Shown here one piece after another: positions 1 through 8,251 of a DNA stretch of 64,000 bases; the first letter of the stretch is position 1, and each line of letters opens with the position of its first letter. The position numbers and the translations under genes were made by a program. The stretch comes from Hyphomicrobiales bacterium. Its GTDB lineage: Bacteria > Pseudomonadota > Alphaproteobacteria > Rhizobiales > Xanthobacteraceae. Location: the NCBI GenBank assembly GCA_017305665.1, contig JAFKKH010000010.1, positions 124,001-188,000 of the forward strand, read 5' to 3'. The notes below the pieces were generated by a model. It saw only the letters and a list, made by a program, of their open reading frames with translations. It did no database searches and was not told where the DNA came from.

Positions 1-2
1 TG

Positions 3-3000
3 GAAGCCGCGAAGAAGCGTCCACCGGTCCGGGTGCGCGCCTCGGTGCAGCCGACCTTCGTGCGCTATGTCTTTGAACTGCCCGACGGCGCCAGCGTATC
101 CTCCGTGCTCAACGAGCAGAAGCTGGCGCTGGTGTTCAAGCCATCGCTGACTTTCGATCTTGCTGACGCGAAACTGGTGGCACCGGCCAATGTCGCCTCG
201 ATCGCGCAGAAGGTCGACGGCGATGGCTCGCGGATCGACATCAAGCTGATTGGCGATGTCGATGTGCATTCGTTCCGCGAAGAAAAGAACTACGTCGTCG
301 ATATCGGTTTCCAGCAGGGCGAAAAGCCGGTGCTGCCGATCCCGCCCGCGGCCTCCCAGGCACAGCCGGCGAAGCCAGCGGAAAAGCAGAGCAGTGCCGC
401 GTCCACGCCCGGCGATATTGCGCCACCGACCTCGCAGACGATCGCCGCGCAGGCCGGACTGACGGTGAAGCCTGCCGATCCATCGGACGTCAAAGCCATG
501 CCGGCGGCGAAAGCGGCCGAGCCGGCAGCGATAGCATCCGGAGCCGCCGTGCCGCCTGCGGCGGAAACGCCGGCCGTCGCCGCCGCGCCTCAATCCCCAG
601 CACCGACAACACCGGCTGCTGCGCCTGCAGAGGTGCCTGCGAAACCCGTCACCGTCGCCGACAGTCCCGCGAAGGAAGCTCCGCCGAAGGTCGCGGCGGC
701 AAAGCCCGCAGTCGCGCCGGTGACGCCGTCCGCGGCCACAACCGCAAAGGATGACGCCAGCCTCGACGTCGCGCGAAGCAGCGAGGGTCTGCGTCTGACG
801 TTCGGTTTCAAGGAACCGACGCCCGCCGCGCTGTTTCGCCGGGCCGATACGGTCTGGCTGGTGTTCGACTCGGAGAAACCCATCGATATCGGCGCGATCC
901 GCCGTGAAGGCGGTTCTCTCGTCACCGATATCGACCGCCGCCCCATCGACGGGGGGCAGGCGATCCGCATCCGTCTCACCCGTCCGCAACTGGCCTCGCT
1001 CTCGGTCGGTGATCCCGACGGCTCCGCACCGGTCGCCGCGGGCCGACGCTGGGTGGTGATGTTCGCAGATGCCGTGCAAAAGCCGTCGCGCGCGCTCACC
1101 GCGCAGCGGAATGTCGTCGATCGGGTCCATGCGAGCGTCACCGTTCCGCTCGCGGGCACCGGAAAGCTCCACCACATCGTCGATCCCGACTCGGGCGATG
1201 CCTTGATGGTTGTGACCGCGCTTCCGCCGGCGCAGGGTTTTGTCCGGCACCAGGAGTTCGTGGAGTTCGCGCTGCGCGAGTCGACCCACGGCGTGGTGAT
1301 CGAGCCGAAGTCCGACGACATCAGCGTCGATGTGGCGCCCGACAAGGTCACGGTGACCCGGCCCGGCGGGCTCACGTTGTCGGCGGCCAATGCCCGGCCC
1401 GAACGCGCGGCTACCGCTGCGGGTCCGATCTTCGATGTCGAGGAATGGCGGAAGGACAGCAAAGCGGACTTCTTCAAGCGGCTCGACGAGTTGGTCTATG
1501 CGGCGTCCACGGCGGGCACCGACGACGCGCGGACGGCGGCGCGGATCGACCTCGCTCGCTTCTACATGGCGCGCGGCTTCTATCACGAGGCCAAGGCGGT
1601 GCTCGACCTCGCGCTGTCCGAGCAGAATCCCGGGCAGGAGGATCCGGTTCTCCTGATTGTTCATTCGGTCGCGAGTTCGCTGACCAACTACACCCGTGCC
1701 GCGTTCAAGGATCTTGCCAACCCCGCGATCGGCGCCAACTACGATTCCCAGCTCTGGAAGGCGCTGGCGCTCGCGCGTGAGCACAAGTGGGCGGAGGCGC
1801 GCGAGAAATTCAAGAACGTCCAGTTCGCCATCTCCGCATTGCCGATCGATCTGCAGCGTGTGATCGTCGCCGACGCGATGCGGGCCTCGCTCGAGGTCAA
1901 GGACTATTCCGGCGCGGTGGCGCGCAGCAGCGACCTCGACGTCATCGGCGTTCCCGACGAGATGAAGCCCGAGGTCATGGTGATGCGCGGCCGGCTGTCG
2001 GAAGCGCTCGGGCGCGACAAGGATGCACTCGCGCAGTTCAAGGAGGCGATGGCCTCGCCCAATCGCGAGGCCGCGGCCGAGGCGCAGATTCACGACATCG
2101 CGCTGCGCCAGAAGCATAACGAGATCAGTCAGCAGGATGCGCTGCACGATCTGGAGACGCTGTCCATCATGTGGCGTGGCGATGGGCTGGAGGTGCAGAC
2201 GCTGCAGATGCTGATGGCGCTCTACACCGACACCGGCCGTTATGCCGAGGCGCTCGCGGTCGCCAAAACGGCGACCAAGCTGCAGCCGAATTCAACGGTG
2301 TCGCGTCAGATGCAGGACGCCGCGTCGGCGCTGTTCGCCCAGCTTTTCCTGAGTTCCAAGGGGGATAATCTTCCGCCGGTCGATGCGCTTGCGATGTTCT
2401 ACGACTATCGCGATCTGACGCCGATCGGGCGGCGCGGCGACGAAATGATCCGCCGGCTCGCCGATCGTCTGGTCGGTGTCGATCTGCTCGATCAGGCCGC
2501 CGATCTGCTGCAATACCAGGTCGATCATCGGCTCGAGGGCGCGGCGCGTGCGCAGGTCGCCGCGCGCCTTGCCATGGTCTATCTGATGAACCGCAAGCCG
2601 GACCGGGCGATCGCGGCGCTGCGCACCACGCGGATCGCAGATCTCGCCGGCGAGTTACGGCAGCAGCGGCTGCTCCTCGAGGCCCGCGCGCAGAGCGACA
2701 TCGGCCGTCGCGATCTCGCCCTCGACATCGTCTCCAACCTTACCGGGCGCGAAGCGATCCGCCTGCGGTCGGACATCTACTGGGCGTCGCGGCGCTGGCG
2801 CGAAGCATCCGAGCAGATCGAACTCTATTACGGCGACCGCTGGCGGGATTTCAGGCCGCTCAGCGCCAACGAGAAGAGCGACATCATCCGTGCGGTGATC
2901 GGTTATGCGCTCGCCGAGGATGGGTTGGGACTCGCGCGCTTCCGCGAAAAATATGCACCGCTGATGAGCGGCACCACCGACAAGATCGCGTTCGACACCG

Positions 3001-3221
3001 CGAGCAAGCCGGCCGCGGGCAACAGCGCCGAATTCGCGCAGATCGCCAAGATGGCGGCGAAGGTCGATACGCTGGACGGTTTCCTGCGCGAGATGAAAAC
3101 GCGTTTTCCGGATATGACCGCGCGGGCACCATCGCCGCCGGAAACGGCGAAGGCAGATCCCACGCCGACCGGAGCACTGCCGCAGATCGTCGGACTGAAG
3201 CAGGTTGAGGCATCGCGCTAG
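3..3221 (+). CDS. Large TPR-repeat protein, 5' end missing
   Basis: The reading frame is open to the left edge of the window, so the true start lies upstream and the GTG at 33 is only the first internal start-like codon. About 1,070 residues are visible. The first ~75 residues resemble a beta-rich domain and are followed by a low-complexity Ala/Pro/Lys linker (about residues 105-240). A second beta-rich part follows (about 245-470), then a long helical region from ~480 to ~1000 with TPR-like A/Y/L spacing. Such proteins usually scaffold complexes at the envelope. It runs toward fliP-fliO, with only the small glyoxalase-type gene between, so a role in flagellar or polar assembly is possible but is inference from position alone. 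The stop is TAG at 3219. I do not recognise a named family beyond TPR. Confidence 0.8.
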   Translation, partial: EAAKKRPPVRVRASVQPTFVRYVFELPDGASVSSVLNEQKLALVFKPSLTFDLADAKLVAPANVASIAQKVDGDGSRIDIKLIGDVDVHSFREEKNYVVDIGFQQGEKPVLPIPPAASQAQPAKPAEKQSSAASTPGDIAPPTSQTIAAQAGLTVKPADPSDVKAMPAAKAAEPAAIASGAAVPPAAETPAVAAAPQSPAPTTPAAAPAEVPAKPVTVADSPAKEAPPKVAAAKPAVAPVTPSAATTAKDDASLDVARSSEGLRLTFGFKEPTPAALFRRADTVWLVFDSEKPIDIGAIRREGGSLVTDIDRRPIDGGQAIRIRLTRPQLASLSVGDPDGSAPVAAGRRWVVMFADAVQKPSRALTAQRNVVDRVHASVTVPLAGTGKLHHIVDPDSGDALMVVTALPPAQGFVRHQEFVEFALRESTHGVVIEPKSDDISVDVAPDKVTVTRPGGLTLSAANARPERAATAAGPIFDVEEWRKDSKADFFKRLDELVYAASTAGTDDARTAARIDLARFYMARGFYHEAKAVLDLALSEQNPGQEDPVLLIVHSVASSLTNYTRAAFKDLANPAIGANYDSQLWKALALAREHKWAEAREKFKNVQFAISALPIDLQRVIVADAMRASLEVKDYSGAVARSSDLDVIGVPDEMKPEVMVMRGRLSEALGRDKDALAQFKEAMASPNREAAAEAQIHDIALRQKHNEISQQDALHDLETLSIMWRGDGLEVQTLQMLMALYTDTGRYAEALAVAKTATKLQPNSTVSRQMQDAASALFAQLFLSSKGDNLPPVDALAMFYDYRDLTPIGRRGDEMIRRLADRLVGVDLLDQAADLLQYQVDHRLEGAARAQVAARLAMVYLMNRKPDRAIAALRTTRIADLAGELRQQRLLLEARAQSDIGRRDLALDIVSNLTGREAIRLRSDIYWASRRWREASEQIELYYGDRWRDFRPLSANEKSDIIRAVIGYALAEDGLGLARFREKYAPLMSGTTDKIAFDTASKPAAGNSAEFAQIAKMAAKVDTLDGFLREMKTRFPDMTARAPSPPETAKADPTPTGALPQIVGLKQVEASR

Positions 3222-3245
3222 GACGTTGCCTCAACCTGGTCCGGA

Positions 3246-3623
3246 TCACACCATCCGGTGCAGGGCGCAGAGCTTGTTGCCGTCGGGATCGCGCAAGTAA
3301 GCGAGATAGAGCTTTCCGCCCGGGCCTTCGCGCACGCCGGGCGGCTCTTCACAGGTCGTCGCGCCGTTGGCGATGCCGGTCGCGTGCCATGCGTCGGCTT
3401 GTTCGGCCGAGTCGGCGGAAAACCCGATGGTGCCGCCATTGGCGTGGGTCGCGGGCTTGCCGTCGATCGGAAGCGAGACCGAGAACACGCCGGTTTTGGT
3501 GCGGTAGAAAATGCGGTGGCGATCGACCCGGCCCGGCGGGACGCCGAGCGTTCCCAACAGTGCATCGTAGAACGACTTGGCCTTGTCCAGGTCGTTGGTG
3601 CCGATCATGACGTGCGAAAACAT
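3246..3623 (-). CDS. VOC-family (glyoxalase/bleomycin-resistance fold) protein
   Basis: A 125-aa single VOC module opening with MFSHVMIGTNDLDKAKSFYD and ending in the usual LYLAYLRDPDGNKLCALH block, where the His and Glu positions of this fold bind a metal. Such proteins catalyse isomerisation, ring-cleavage or resistance reactions, and the substrate cannot be read from the sequence. The start at 3623 is chosen because GGAGG sits about 8 nt upstream; the longer frame from 3641 begins before that site. It is convergent with the TPR gene, and its promoter faces the fliP end. It has no obvious link to flagella. Confidence 0.8.
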   Translation of the reverse strand: MFSHVMIGTNDLDKAKSFYDALLGTLGVPPGRVDRHRIFYRTKTGVFSVSLPIDGKPATHANGGTIGFSADSAEQADAWHATGIANGATTCEEPPGVREGPGGKLYLAYLRDPDGNKLCALHRMV

Positions 3624-3756
3624 CGTTGCTGGTCCTCCCATCGCGGCGGGCCGGTCGACCCGTTGTTGTGTTGTGGATGCAACGATAGCAACGCCGGCCG
3701 GAATGCGAAAGTGCCGGTTGGCGATCCGGCGAGCAGGGCGGGCATCCGCGCCCGCG

Positions 3757-4515
3757 TCAGCTTCCGTAACTCTGCACCAGCGAGCCTGCGACCAGCGACC
3801 AGCCGTCCACCAGCACGAAGAAGATCAGCTTGAACGGCAGCGATACCACGACCGGCGGCAGCATCATCATGCCCATCGACATCAGGACCGACGCCACCAC
3901 GAGGTCGATGATGAGGAAGGGCAGGAACAGCAGGAAGCCGATCTCGAAGGCGCGCTTCAGTTCGGAAATCATGAAGGCCGGCATCAGGATGCGCAGCGAC
4001 AGGTCGGCGGGCGTCGCCGGCGGCGGTTCGCCGGACAGGTCCATGAATAGCTTGAGATCCTTCTCGCGCACGTTCTTCTGCATGAAGCCGCGCAAGGGGA
4101 CGGAGGCGCGCTGCAACGCGTCCTCGACGGTGATCTGGTTGGCGATCAGCGGCTTGATGCCGTCATCATAGGATTTCTGCAGCGTCGGTCCCATCACGAA
4201 CGCGGTGAGGAACATCGCAAGCGCAATGATGACGGAGTTGGGCGGCGCGGTCGCGGTGCCGAGCGCGGTGCGCAGCAGCGACAGCACCACCACGATGCGC
4301 GTGAACGACGTCATCATGATCAGGATCGACGGCGCGATCGACAGTACCGTGAGCAGTGCGATCAACTGGATCGCGCGCTCGGTCACGCCGCCATTGCCGG
4401 CGCCGCCGAGGTTGATGCTGATGTCCTGCGCGAACGCCGGATCGGCAAGCGATCCGGCGGCGGCTATCAGAATGAGGAGGAATAAAACTCTACGCGGGCG
4501 GAGCGCGCGGCTCAC
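3757..4515 (-). CDS. fliP: Flagellar type III export protein FliP
   Basis: 252 aa, the normal FliP length. It has an N-terminal signal peptide ending near AFAQ and four hydrophobic segments. The hallmark FliP blocks are visible: LLTVLSIAPSILIMMTSFTR near residue 60 and the C-terminal LPFKLIFFVLVDGWSLVAGS. FliP forms the core of the flagellar export gate with FliQ and FliR in the inner membrane. The GTG start at 4515 overlaps the TGA of fliO (GTGA), so the two are translationally coupled on the minus strand. The partner genes fliQ and fliR are on the plus strand 3 kb away, a split typical of this bacterial group. Confidence 0.96.
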   Translation of the reverse strand: MSRALRPRRVLFLLILIAAAGSLADPAFAQDISINLGGAGNGGVTERAIQLIALLTVLSIAPSILIMMTSFTRIVVVLSLLRTALGTATAPPNSVIIALAMFLTAFVMGPTLQKSYDDGIKPLIANQITVEDALQRASVPLRGFMQKNVREKDLKLFMDLSGEPPPATPADLSLRILMPAFMISELKRAFEIGFLLFLPFLIIDLVVASVLMSMGMMMLPPVVVSLPFKLIFFVLVDGWSLVAGSLVQSYGS

Positions 4516-5465
4516 GAAGGCGACTTCGGGCGTCCGAGCAGGGACGCCATCTCGTCTTCGAGATTCTCAAATCCGGATTTCGGGCCGGGCGGTGCGACCG
4601 GCGGCGCCACCGACGGCTCGTTGCGGGCCGGCGGCGTGACCGAAACCTCGCTGCTGCGCGGACGGGCCGGCGGCTCGGGCGCAACCGGAGGCGCGGCATC
4701 GGGCTTGGCGTCGCCGGCGGGACGGCGAAGAGCCGCTTCGAGGCGCTGCGCCATCTCGGCGAGATTTTGATCCGCGCTCGACGTGGATGGCGGCGGGGCG
4801 GATGGCGGCATCGGCGGCGGAGATACCGAGCGCTCGGGCGCACGGGGCGGCGGTGTGAGTGCCGGCTCGCTCGGACGAACCGGAGGGCGCAGCGAGGGTT
4901 CGGCGCGCGATGGACGCGTGCCGCGGATATCGGTCCGGCTCATCGGTTCAGGCGTGAAACCCGCGAGCGGATCGCCGCGGCGTTCGGTGACCGGCGGTGC
5001 CGGACGGCGCACCTCATCGGCGAAGGCGGGACGCGATGGCCGCGGCGGCGGTTCGGGCATCTGCGGCTCGGGATGATCGAGAGCGTCGGAACGGTGCCCG
5101 TCGGATTCCGCCCAGCCGGTATCGACCAGCGGCGGCAGACGCGGCGGCGGTTGCTCGCTGCCGAGCGGCGGCCGTTGCGGCATCTGATCGCGTCCAGGGG
5201 TGGCGCGGACGATGTTGGGCTCCACGACGATATCGGTCGGGCCGCCAATCATCAGCAGATGCTCGACATTGTCGCGGCGGACCAGGACGAGCCGGCGGCG
5301 GCCATCGACCGCGGCGGCATCGATCACCGCCAAACGGGGCATCCGTCCGCGATTGGCATTGGCGCCGAGTCGGTTGCCCGCGAATCGCCTCACCAGCCAA
5401 GCGGTGCCGGCGATCAATGCCAGAACCACGATGAATGCGATGACGAAAGTAAACGCGTTAGACAT
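4512..5465 (-). CDS. fliO: FliO-type flagellar biosynthesis protein with long Pro-rich tail
   Basis: 317 aa. The N-terminal ~95 residues are the recognisable part: one membrane helix (about 5-27), then a FliO-like cytoplasmic segment, RRRLVLVRRDNVEHLLMIGG. The remaining ~220 residues are a disordered Pro/Arg/Ala-rich tail, far longer than the classical ~120-aa FliO. FliO assists assembly of the FliP ring. It is the first gene of the fliO-fliP pair, and GGGGA lies 8 nt before the ATG at 5465. The long tail is common in alphaproteobacterial FliO-like proteins. Some annotation schemes would call it only 'flagellar biosynthetic protein FliO domain'. Confidence 0.85.
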   Translation of the reverse strand: MSNAFTFVIAFIVVLALIAGTAWLVRRFAGNRLGANANRGRMPRLAVIDAAAVDGRRRLVLVRRDNVEHLLMIGGPTDIVVEPNIVRATPGRDQMPQRPPLGSEQPPPRLPPLVDTGWAESDGHRSDALDHPEPQMPEPPPRPSRPAFADEVRRPAPPVTERRGDPLAGFTPEPMSRTDIRGTRPSRAEPSLRPPVRPSEPALTPPPRAPERSVSPPPMPPSAPPPSTSSADQNLAEMAQRLEAALRRPAGDAKPDAAPPVAPEPPARPRSSEVSVTPPARNEPSVAPPVAPPGPKSGFENLEDEMASLLGRPKSPS

Positions 5466-5694
5466 GCATCAGTCCCCGCAAATAGCGCCCTATTTCAGTT
5501 TCGAATCGTCGAATGCGCGCCGGCATCCACCCGTGACGATCGAACCTTAGCCCTATTTGTTAATCCCGCGCGGCAAAAGCTGCCGCTGACAGCCTTAATA
5601 ACCTATGAATCGGCTGGACCAAACAACCTTCTCGCGGTCCCGGCATTCGGTTAATTCGGGTGGTTAACGCAGCATTCGTGGCAAAAATGGGCTC

Positions 5695-5717
5695 GATCGG
5701 GATTTGAACACCCGATC
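5695..5717. other. Perfect 7-bp hairpin resembling a tRNA T-arm
   Basis: GATCGGG and CCCGATC flank a 9-nt loop. Read on the minus strand the loop contains TTCAAAT, the signature of a tRNA T-loop, and is followed by CGAGCCCA. I could not fold a complete cloverleaf around it: the candidate acceptor strands mismatch and the upstream part is too short. It may be a tRNA remnant, an attachment-site relic, or a plain regulatory hairpin. Confidence 0.4.
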
Positions 5718-5760
5718 TCCAGGAGCTCGGGTTCCATTCCACTGCGGCCCCAAGCGAATC

Positions 5761-5776
5761 TTAACCAGCCGTTAAC
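5761..5776 (+). promoter_or_regulatory. Perfect CtrA box upstream of flgB
   Basis: The sequence is TTAA-CCAGCCG-TTAAC, an exact match to the alphaproteobacterial CtrA consensus TTAA-N7-TTAAC, about 67 bp before the flgB start. CtrA controls early flagellar genes in Caulobacter and relatives. The kinase that feeds CtrA, CckA, is encoded just after this operon. Confidence 0.8.
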
Positions 5777-5842
5777 CATAGGGGCGGCAAATTCTGCCTA
5801 CCTCGGCAGTGCTTCGCTGCGAGGGCAGAGCGGAGACCCGCC

Positions 5843-6250
5843 GTGTCCATCAACGATATTCCCGCGCTGGCCGCGCTGCGCACCCGGATGCAGTGGCATC
5901 AGGAGCGTCAGCGGGTGCTCGCCGAAAACATCTCCAATTCCGATACGCCGAATTTCAAGCCGCGCGATCTCGTCGAACCCAAATTCGATGCGCAGGGCGG
6001 CAACGCGTCGGGCGGCGCCACGCTGGCGATGGCGCACACAACATCGGGCCGCAACATCGCAGGGTCGGGGTCGGCCACGAGCTTCGACCAGAACCGCAAT
6101 GCCGGTTTCCAGACCCGGCCTGCAGGCAATGCAGTGAGCCTCGAGGACCAGATGCTCAAGGTCTCGGCCAACCAGATGGACTACGCCGCCGCGACCTCGC
6201 TCTACAGCAAGAGCCTGCATCTTCTGAAGATGGCCGTCGGCAAGGCGTAA
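5843..6250 (+). CDS. flgB: Flagellar basal-body proximal rod protein FlgB
   Basis: 135 aa, normal length. The rod-family N-terminus is clear: RQRVLAENISNSDTPNFKPR near residues 20-45, an ANxxNxxTPGF-like motif. The C-terminal segment from ~110 has the usual heptad-rich helix. FlgB forms part of the proximal rod in the periplasm and is exported by the FliPQR-FlhB gate. The start is GTG at 5843, with GGAG about 8 nt upstream. It is the first gene of the plus-strand flagellar operon, with a 29-bp gap to flgC. Confidence 0.95.
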   Translation: MSINDIPALAALRTRMQWHQERQRVLAENISNSDTPNFKPRDLVEPKFDAQGGNASGGATLAMAHTTSGRNIAGSGSATSFDQNRNAGFQTRPAGNAVSLEDQMLKVSANQMDYAAATSLYSKSLHLLKMAVGKA

Positions 6251-6279
6251 GACACAGCGAACCTTGAGGAGATCGCACC

Positions 6280-6705
6280 ATGGCAGACAACAGCGGCGAC
6301 TTCATGCGCTCGATGGGCATCGCAACCTCCGGTCTGCGGGCGCAGGCCGGGCGGATGCGTGTGATTTCTGAAAACATCGCCAATGCCGACTCCACCGCGC
6401 AGACGCCGGGCGGCGATCCCTACCGCCGCAAGGTGCCGACGTTCTCCTCGGCGCTCGATCGCGCGCTCGATGCCAAGGTGGTGGAGCTCGGGCGCGTCAG
6501 GCCGGACATGTCGTCCTTTCGCATCAAATACGAGCCGAGCAATCCCGCGGCCGATGCCAGCGGCAACGTCAAGTATCCCAACGTCAATTCTCTGGTGGAA
6601 ATGACCGACATGCGCGACGCGCAGCGGTCCTACGAAGCCAACCTCAACATCATCAGCGCGACGCGCCGGATGATCCAGCGCACGCTCGACATTCTCAAAT
6701 CCTGA
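6280..6705 (+). CDS. flgC: Flagellar basal-body rod protein FlgC
   Basis: 141 aa, normal for FlgC. The N-terminal SGLRAQAGRMRVISENIANA block is the rod signature, and the C-terminal YEANLNIISATRRM segment is the coiled coil shared by rod and hook proteins. It forms the proximal rod with FlgB and FlgF. GAGGAG precedes the ATG by 8 nt. It is followed 15 bp later by fliE. Confidence 0.96.
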   Translation: MADNSGDFMRSMGIATSGLRAQAGRMRVISENIANADSTAQTPGGDPYRRKVPTFSSALDRALDAKVVELGRVRPDMSSFRIKYEPSNPAADASGNVKYPNVNSLVEMTDMRDAQRSYEANLNIISATRRMIQRTLDILKS

Positions 6706-6720
6706 TCGGAGTTCTGACCC

Positions 6721-7029
6721 ATGGCATCGCCTACCATCGCAGCCAACGCCTATGCGAACCTCGCCCGGATGATGGAATCCGGCGCGGCCGGCAAGGCCTC
6801 CTCGGGCGGTGGCCCGTCGTTTGCCGCGGTGCTGAAGGACGCGCTCGGCAGCGTCGTGGAAGCAGGCCGGAAGTCCGACGCGCAGACGGTCGCGATGGCG
6901 TCGGGCAAGGCCAACGTGATGGACGTGGTGACCGCAGTCGCTGACACCGATGTCGCGGTGTCGACGCTGGTTTCGGTGCGCGACCGCGTCATCCAGTCCT
7001 ACGAAGACATCATGAAGATGCCGATCTGA
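6721..7029 (+). CDS. fliE: Flagellar hook-basal body protein FliE
   Basis: 102 aa. The FliE core FAAVLKDALGSVVEAGRKSD lies in the middle, and the C-terminal VVTAVADTDVAVSTLVSVRD segment is the family signature. FliE joins the MS ring and export gate to the rod, and is the first rod component exported. It is the last gene before a repeat element that separates it from fliQ. Confidence 0.94.
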   Translation: MASPTIAANAYANLARMMESGAAGKASSGGGPSFAAVLKDALGSVVEAGRKSDAQTVAMASGKANVMDVVTAVADTDVAVSTLVSVRDRVIQSYEDIMKMPI

Positions 7030-7064
7030 GCGTTTGGATATGACTCGTGCTTCAGTTTCAGATT

Positions 7065-7162
7065 GTCATTCCGGGGCGCGCGCAAGCGCGAGCCCGGAAT
7101 CCATAACCACCGCAGGGCGTATGGATTCCGGGCCTGCGCCAAGGGGTGCATCCCGGAATGAC
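7065..7162. repeat. Bipartite palindromic (REP-like) element between fliE and fliQ
   Basis: The outer arms GTCATTCCGGG (7065-7075) and CCCGGAATGAC (7152-7162) are perfect inverted repeats. The inner arms GCCCGGAATCCAT (7092-7104) and ATGGATTCCGGGC (7121-7133) form a second perfect inverted pair. This is the style of short palindromic intergenic repeat often met in Bradyrhizobium/Rhodopseudomonas genomes. I saw no second copy in this window. As RNA it would fold strongly and could attenuate or protect the flagellar operon transcript. Confidence 0.8.
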
Positions 7163-7188
7163 GAAGTCAAATTTGTGTGGAGATTGTC

Positions 7189-7452
7189 ATGACCGGGGCT
7201 GAAACACTGGATGTCGCGCGTGAGGCGATCTGGACCATCGTGCTTGTATCGGGACCGCTGCTGGTGGTCGGTCTCGTGGTAGGCGTGGCGATCTCGCTGG
7301 TGCAGGCGCTGACACAGATCCAGGAGCAGACGCTGGTGTTCGTGCCGAAGATCCTGGCGATCTTCGTGACGCTGCTGTTGGCGCTGCCATTCATGGGCGA
7401 CGCGCTTCACACCGAGATGATGCGGATTTCATCGCGAATCATCGGTGGCTGA
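7189..7452 (+). CDS. fliQ: Flagellar export gate protein FliQ
   Basis: 87 aa with two membrane helices joined by the signature VGVAISLVQALTQIQEQTL. FliQ packs around FliP/FliR in the export gate. I start at the ATG at 7189, which has GTGGAG about 5 nt upstream, not at the GTG at 7177, which would place the ribosome site inside the gene. It is followed after 16 bp by fliR. Confidence 0.95.
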   Translation: MTGAETLDVAREAIWTIVLVSGPLLVVGLVVGVAISLVQALTQIQEQTLVFVPKILAIFVTLLLALPFMGDALHTEMMRISSRIIGG

Positions 7453-7468
7453 TGCACAGTGTTGAGAC

Positions 7469-8239
7469 ATGCGCATCGATGTCTCGCTTCTGCCCGCTCT
7501 CGGCGCCGCCTTCATGCTGGCGTTCGCCCGCATCGGCGCGATGGTGATGTTGTTGCCGGGGCTCGGCGAGGTCAACATCCCCGTCCGCATCAAGCTCGCG
7601 ATCGCGCTGCTCCTGACCTTCATCATGCTGCCGCTGCATCGCGCCGCCTATCACGTCGATATGCAATCGATCACGCCGCTCGTGGTGATGATGGTGCATG
7701 AGATTATCATCGGCATCGTGCTCGGCGCCACCGCGCGGGTGACGCTCTCGGCCCTGCAGGTGGCGGGCTCGATCATCGCGCAGCAGCTCGGGCTCGGCTT
7801 CGTCACCTCGGTCGATCCGACCCAGGGCCAGCAAGGCGTGCTGATCGGCAACTTCCTGACGCTCCTCGGGATCGCACTGCTGTTCGCAACCGATACGCAC
7901 TATCTGGTCATCGCCGCGCTCAACGACAGCTACAAGATTTTCGCGCCGGGCGAACTGATGCCGAGCGGCGACGTCGCAGCGCTGGCGACGCGCGCGTTCT
8001 CCGCCGCCTTCAAGATCGGCCTGCAACTGTCGGCGCCGTTTCTCGTTTTCGGTCTTGTCTTCAATATCGGGCTCGGCGTGCTGGCGCGGTTGATGCCGCA
8101 GATGCAGGTCTATTTCGTCGGCGTGCCGCTTTCGATCTTCACGGGCTTCATGATCCTCGCCGCCGTGCTGACGACGATGATGGGGACCTACATGGATTAC
8201 TTCATCGGCGTCATGCACGACCTGATGCCGCTGAACTGA
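7469..8239 (+). CDS. fliR: Flagellar export gate protein FliR
   Basis: 256 aa with several membrane helices. Family features include the early FARIGAMVMLLPGLGEVNIP block and the mid-protein GLGFVTSVDPTQGQQ segment, where the export gate loop lies. FliR completes the FliPQR gate in the inner membrane. It sits directly between fliQ and flhB with short gaps (16 bp and 12 bp). Confidence 0.95.
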   Translation: MRIDVSLLPALGAAFMLAFARIGAMVMLLPGLGEVNIPVRIKLAIALLLTFIMLPLHRAAYHVDMQSITPLVVMMVHEIIIGIVLGATARVTLSALQVAGSIIAQQLGLGFVTSVDPTQGQQGVLIGNFLTLLGIALLFATDTHYLVIAALNDSYKIFAPGELMPSGDVAALATRAFSAAFKIGLQLSAPFLVFGLVFNIGLGVLARLMPQMQVYFVGVPLSIFTGFMILAAVLTTMMGTYMDYFIGVMHDLMPLN

Positions 8240-8251
8240 GGCGCTGCGACC

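Larger units (their letters stand above)
5466..5842. promoter_or_regulatory. Divergent fliO / flgB intergenic control region
   Basis: 377 bp between divergent flagellar operons. It is relatively rich in TTAA half-sites (5651, 5664, 5761, 5772). It contains one perfect CtrA box and one strong hairpin, both listed separately. I see no convincing gene here; the short minus-strand frame 5560-5742 only reads through the hairpin. Confidence 0.6.

Noticed and set aside
5651-5668. A second CtrA box before flgB
   Set aside because: The two TTAA arms are separated by 9 bp, not 7, so it does not fit the consensus.
5560-5742. 60-aa minus-strand frame over the hairpin, and a possible tRNA gene
   Set aside because: The peptide merely reads through a tRNA-like hairpin, and no complete cloverleaf could be built, so neither a CDS nor a tRNA is claimed.
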